From an uncultured Chlorobiaceae bacterium (lineage in GTDB: Bacteria > Bacteroidota > Chlorobiia > Chlorobiales > Chlorobiaceae), in the NCBI GenBank assembly GCA_903904495.1, contig CAIVCU010000149.1, forward strand, positions 1 through 9,164: a DNA stretch of 9,164 bases, given 5' to 3'. Both the position numbers and the translations under genes were made by a program. The notes beneath the pieces were generated by a model. It was not told the origin of the DNA and ran no database searches. It saw only the letters and a program-made list of their open reading frames with translations. Every line of letters begins with the position of its first letter. The stretch's first letter is position 1. Shown here one piece after another: positions 6,207 to 9,164 of this stretch.

Positions 6207-7520
6207 ATGCCTATTATCACTAAGATTCTTGCCCGCCAGATTCTTGATTCAAGGGGAAATCCAACAGTAGAAGTTGATGTATACTCTGAAAGCTCTTTCG
6301 GTCGTGCCGCAGTGCCAAGCGGTGCATCGACGGGTATCCATGAAGCTTCTGAGCTCAGGGATGAAGATGCAGGCGTCTATCTTGGTAAGGGTGTACTCAA
6401 GGCTGTTGAAAATGTCAACACCGTTATCAACGATGCGCTGAACGGGATGCTGGTGACAGAACAGCAGGAGATCGACGAGGCGTTGATTGCGCTGGATGGA
6501 ACACCCAACAAATCGCGGCTTGGCGCAAATGCCATTCTTGGTGTTTCGCTGGCATGTGCAAAGGCTGGTGCTGAATACACCGGGCTCTCTCTTTTCCGAT
6601 ATATAGGCGGAACTATGGCGAACACCCTTCCTGTGCCGATGATGAACGTCCTGAACGGTGGTGCTCATGCCGATAATACTGTTGATTTTCAGGAATTCAT
6701 GATCATGCCTGCAGGGTTCAGCTCCTATTCTGATGCATTGCGTGCCGGAGCCGAAATTTTTCATGCACTAAAGGCTTTACTGAAAAGCAAAGGGTTGAGC
6801 ACATCTGTAGGTGATGAAGGCGGTTTTGCACCTAACCTTCGTTCAAACGAAGAGGCAATTGAACTCGTTATCGAGGCAATCGGCAAAGCCAGCTATAACG
6901 TCGGTTCTCCTACCAATAAAGGGGGCCTTGGTAGTGCACAGGTCATGATTGCCCTTGATCCGGCGAGCTCTGAATTTTACGATGGACAAAAGAAAAAATA
7001 TGTCTTCAAGAAGTCATCTAAACAGGAGCTCACCTCTCTGCAGATGGCTGAATACTGGGAAAAATGGGCCAACGACTACCCGATTATCTCAATCGAAGAT
7101 GGTATGGCTGAAGATGACTGGGAAGGCTGGAAAATTTTGACTGACAAGATTGGTTCAAGGGTCCAGCTCGTTGGCGATGACCTGTTTGTAACCAACAGCA
7201 AACGTTTATCTGAAGGTATTGAACGAGGCGTTGCCAATTCCAGTCTTATCAAGGTCAACCAGATCGGTACATTGACCGAAACACTTCAGGCAATCAATCT
7301 TGCAAAATCCAATGGATACACCTCTGTCATCAGTCATCGCAGCGGTGAAACCGAGGACAGCACCATTGCGCAGATTGCGGTAGCAACCAATGCCGGACAA
7401 ATCAAGACAGGCAGTCTATCGCGTTCGGACCGTATGGCAAAGTATAACGAATTGCTTCGTATTGAGCAGGAGCTTGGTGATCAGGCCCGATACCCCGGCA
7501 AAAACACATTCCGGGTATAA
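6207..7520 (+). CDS. eno: Enolase (phosphopyruvate hydratase)
   Basis: Enolase interconverts 2-phosphoglycerate and phosphoenolpyruvate in the cytoplasm. In a reverse-TCA autotroph the gluconeogenic direction from PEP is important. The 437-residue length is normal. Conserved elements visible are DSRGNPTVEVDV near the N-terminus, the GAST loop, NGGAHADN with His154, QEFMIMP with Glu163, GDEGGFAPN with catalytic Glu204, IEDGMAEDDW, VGDDLFVTN, the family signature LIKVNQIGTLTET with catalytic Lys349, SHRSGETEDS and the C-terminal KTGSLSRSDR. All metal- and substrate-binding positions I can place appear intact. I prefer the ATG at 6207 (MPIITKI), the usual enolase N-terminus; a TTG at 6201 in the same frame would add two residues. 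No Shine-Dalgarno is visible. It is divergent from the EF-G-like gene and followed by a hairpin before the divIC-like gene. Confidence 0.98.
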   Translation: MPIITKILARQILDSRGNPTVEVDVYSESSFGRAAVPSGASTGIHEASELRDEDAGVYLGKGVLKAVENVNTVINDALNGMLVTEQQEIDEALIALDGTPNKSRLGANAILGVSLACAKAGAEYTGLSLFRYIGGTMANTLPVPMMNVLNGGAHADNTVDFQEFMIMPAGFSSYSDALRAGAEIFHALKALLKSKGLSTSVGDEGGFAPNLRSNEEAIELVIEAIGKASYNVGSPTNKGGLGSAQVMIALDPASSEFYDGQKKKYVFKKSSKQELTSLQMAEYWEKWANDYPIISIEDGMAEDDWEGWKILTDKIGSRVQLVGDDLFVTNSKRLSEGIERGVANSSLIKVNQIGTLTETLQAINLAKSNGYTSVISHRSGETEDSTIAQIAVATNAGQIKTGSLSRSDRMAKYNELLRIEQELGDQARYPGKNTFRV

Positions 7521-7531
7521 TCAAGTCTTCA

Positions 7532-7557
7532 GGGAACCCTTTTTATAAAGGGTTTCT
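7532..7557 (+). terminator. Hairpin after eno, probable weak terminator
   Basis: AACCCTTT (7535-7542) pairs perfectly with AAAGGGTT (7547-7554) around a TTAT loop. Outer pairs 7534/7555, 7533/7556 and 7532/7557 extend it with G-U, G-C and G-U. The following sequence is TTTCTCTCG, only moderately T-rich, so read-through into the divIC-like gene and ispG is plausible. Confidence 0.6.
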
Positions 7558-7618
7558 CTCGTTGCGCAGCATCTGCTGTACCATCGGCAGCACTTGGCAA
7601 CCCAAAGCGTTATGAGGC

Positions 7619-7927
7619 GTGAAAAATTTTTTCGATAGAATCTGGGAGTATATACGTTGCAATCCGAAAAAGTTTTTTTTTCGGGTTGCATTTGCTCTGT
7701 TCATACTCTGGATATTTTTCGACGATTATGGAGTCGTGCAAAGAGTCCGTATGGAAGCCGAGCATCGCATGCTTCTTGAGCAGCAGAAGGTAGAGCAACA
7801 GAGGATTCTTGATAATGAGCTGCGTATTCAGCATGCCCGCGAACCTGACAGTATAGAAAAAGCTGCCAGGGAAAAATACAATTATAGAAAACCTGGAGAA
7901 ACCCTGTTTATTATCCGATCGCATTAG
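7619..7927 (+). CDS. Septum formation initiator protein, DivIC/FtsB family
   Basis: These small bitopic division proteins join the FtsQ/FtsL (DivIB/FtsL) complex at the septum and help activate septal peptidoglycan synthesis. The 102-residue protein has the family layout: a short basic cytoplasmic N-terminus (1-18), one membrane segment at about 19-34 (FFFRVAFALFILWIFF), a Gln/Glu-rich coiled coil at about 40-75, and the C-terminal EKAAREKYNYRKPGE motif (80-94) ending in hydrophobic FIIR. The start is GTG at 7619, the first possible start after an in-frame TGA at 7613. A GAGG at 7614-7617 is too close to be a normal ribosome binding site, so translation is probably weak. A 14-bp hairpin with a T9 run lies in codons 14-24. 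ispG starts 27 bases after the stop, which suggests co-transcription. DivIC and FtsB cannot be told apart by sequence alone. Confidence 0.85.
   Translation: MKNFFDRIWEYIRCNPKKFFFRVAFALFILWIFFDDYGVVQRVRMEAEHRMLLEQQKVEQQRILDNELRIQHAREPDSIEKAAREKYNYRKPGETLFIIRSH
7658..7690 (+). repeat. Intragenic inverted repeat with T9 tract in the divIC-like gene
   Basis: TGCAATCCGAAAAA (7658-7671) pairs with TTTTTCGGGTTGCA (7677-7690) through 14 bp with one U-G wobble, around the 5-base loop GTTTT. The 3' arm includes part of a run of nine T (7673-7681). The structure sits 40-72 bases into the coding sequence and could slow translation or permit slippage. Confidence 0.75.
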
Positions 7928-7954
7928 TTTTTTATTCAACAGTTATACAATTCA

Positions 7955-9164
7955 ATGTATCAGTACCGTCGTCGTTTAACCCGTGAAGTTTCATTTGGAT
8001 CCATTCTGTTAGGGGGGTATCAGCCGATAAGGGTAGAGTCCATGACCAATACGCACACTATGGATACTGCCGCAACCGTTGAGCAGTGCAGGAGGCTGTA
8101 TGAAGCAGGGTGTGAAATTATCCGCCTGACTGTTCCAACTGAGAAGGATGCTGAAAATCTCAGGAATATACGGGACCAGCTCCGTAGTGATGGCATTGAT
8201 ACACCGCTTGTTGCCGATATTCATTTTTCTGTAAGGGCGGCACTTAAGGCTGTTGAATTTGTTGAAAATATTCGCATCAATCCCGGTAATTATGCAGCCC
8301 GGCAGAAGTTTTCAACCAGTGAATATACCGAAGCTGAATATCTGCAGGAGCTTGAGCATGTCAGCCTTGAGTTTCTGCCGCTGGTTGAAAAAGCCCGCAA
8401 AAATGGTGTGTCGATGAGGATAGGCACCAATCATGGATCTTTGTCAGACAGAACAGTCAGCCGTTATGGGAATTCTCCTGAAGGAATGGTTGAAGCTGCA
8501 CTAGAGTTTGCCAGGATCTGTGAGGGTGTTGGCTATTACGATATTCTTTTTTCCATGAAATCGTCGAATGTCCGCGTGATGATTCAGGCCTACCGGCTTC
8601 TCGTTCAGAAGGCTGATGCGGAGCTTGTTCACGCATATCCTCTTCATCTTGGGGTAACCGAGGCTGGAGATGGTGATGAAGGTCGTGTTAAATCAGCTAT
8701 GGGCATTGGCGCTCTTCTTGAAGACGGGCTTGGCGATACGATCAGAGTCTCCCTGACTGAGGATCCAGTGCATGAGGTTCCTGTCGGTTTTGCGATCGTA
8801 AAAAAGTATAACGATTTTCATCTTGTCAAAGGTGATAAAGGGCATCTTCCTCTGAAGCATGTTATTGAGAGTCGTAAACATCAGGCGGACGGTACTCTCT
8901 CCTCCCATGATTCATTACCCTTCAATCCAATCAGTTATAAGCGCAGGGTATCCTCTCGTCTTTCAATTGCAGGCCTTGCCGTCGGGGGCGACACTGTCCC
9001 TAAAGTTGAAACTGAACTGCATACTCCGCTCACAGAATTTGAGGCTGCTTTACAAGAGGCAGTGCAGAGGCTTAAACCGGAAAAACCTCTTGATGCCATT
9101 CGTTCCGAGTTTGTATCTGCTCGAGTCAACAGCATGGCGGATATTGATTTTCTCAATGATCTTC
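7955..9164 (+). CDS. ispG: 4-hydroxy-3-methylbut-2-enyl diphosphate synthase IspG (GcpE), long type, 3'-truncated by window
   Basis: IspG is a [4Fe-4S] enzyme of the MEP pathway. It reductively converts methylerythritol cyclodiphosphate to HMBPP, the precursor of carotenoids, chlorophyll tails and quinones. The window holds 403 codons from ATG 7955 with no stop. TIM-barrel motifs visible are LGGYQPIRVESMTNTHTMDT near the N-terminus, ADIHF at 87-91, IRINPGN, RIGTNHGSLSDR at 155-166, YGNSPEGMVEAALEF, SMKSSN, PLHLGVTEAG, and GLGDTIRVSLTEDP ending near 271. In the short E. coli-type enzyme the cluster-binding CPTC domain follows soon after this point. Here about 120 more residues follow without any cysteine, so this is the long three-domain form with an insert, as in plants and the Bacteroidetes/Chlorobi group. 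The cluster domain lies beyond the window. No clear Shine-Dalgarno precedes the start. It lies 27 bases after the divIC-like stop, so both are probably co-transcribed. Confidence 0.96.
   Translation, partial: MYQYRRRLTREVSFGSILLGGYQPIRVESMTNTHTMDTAATVEQCRRLYEAGCEIIRLTVPTEKDAENLRNIRDQLRSDGIDTPLVADIHFSVRAALKAVEFVENIRINPGNYAARQKFSTSEYTEAEYLQELEHVSLEFLPLVEKARKNGVSMRIGTNHGSLSDRTVSRYGNSPEGMVEAALEFARICEGVGYYDILFSMKSSNVRVMIQAYRLLVQKADAELVHAYPLHLGVTEAGDGDEGRVKSAMGIGALLEDGLGDTIRVSLTEDPVHEVPVGFAIVKKYNDFHLVKGDKGHLPLKHVIESRKHQADGTLSSHDSLPFNPISYKRRVSSRLSIAGLAVGGDTVPKVETELHTPLTEFEAALQEAVQRLKPEKPLDAIRSEFVSARVNSMADIDFLNDL

Noticed and set aside
6249..6764. 171-codon antisense open frame within eno
   Set aside because: Enolase is certain here, and the antisense product has no recognisable motifs or ribosome binding site.
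7567..7578. CAGCA-TC-TGCTG inverted repeat before the divIC-like gene
   Set aside because: Five-base arms with a two-base loop are too short to support a structure or operator claim.
1..9164. CRISPR arrays, transposons, tRNA or rRNA genes, prophage or defence cassettes
   Set aside because: I found no regularly spaced repeats, transposase motifs, cloverleaf sequence or nuclease/toxin gene neighbourhoods. The window is densely filled by the seven genes described.

Overview
The window comes from a green sulfur bacterium (Chlorobiaceae; Chlorobium, Pelodictyon, Chlorobaculum or Prosthecochloris type). The first two genes encode PscA and PscB, the core subunits of the homodimeric type I P840 reaction centre, and the rest fits: an enolase, a long-form IspG and a lineage-typical EF-G-like GTPase. 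I cannot name the species from the sequence alone.

Layout. (1) 1-2930, plus strand: pscA, whose 5' end lies outside the window, then pscB. They are separated by a perfect 16-bp hairpin without a U-tract and closed by a strong intrinsic terminator at 2970-3005. (2) 3023-3811, plus strand: a stand-alone GT2 glycosyltransferase of the polyprenyl-phosphate mannosyltransferase (DPM1-like) type. It looks more AT-rich than its neighbours and its start is uncertain. (3) 3879-5960, minus strand: an EF-G-like translational GTPase that is not the canonical EF-G, because its G-domain motifs are altered and the catalytic switch-II histidine is Leu. It converges on the glycosyltransferase over a hairpin terminator. 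(4) 5961-6206: a divergent intergenic region holding two short palindromes and weak promoter-like sequence. (5) 6207-9164, plus strand: enolase, a DivIC/FtsB-type septum-formation protein, and a long-type ispG that runs off the right edge.

How the genes fit together. PscA and PscB form the photosynthetic electron-transfer core: the special pair and F_X are in PscA, F_A/F_B in PscB, and the electrons go on to ferredoxin. Enolase serves glycolysis and, in an autotroph fixing CO2 by the reverse TCA cycle, the gluconeogenic direction from PEP. IspG supplies isoprenoid precursors by the MEP pathway (carotenoids, chlorophyll tails, quinones). The DivIC-like protein serves division. These are mostly housekeeping or photosynthesis-core genes.

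I see no CRISPR array, transposon, tRNA, rRNA, prophage or defence cassette, and no convincing new multi-gene system. The points most worth a second look are the pscA-pscB hairpin, the altered GTPase centre of the EF-G-like protein, a long hairpin with a T9 run inside the divIC-like gene, and the palindromes in the divergent promoter region.
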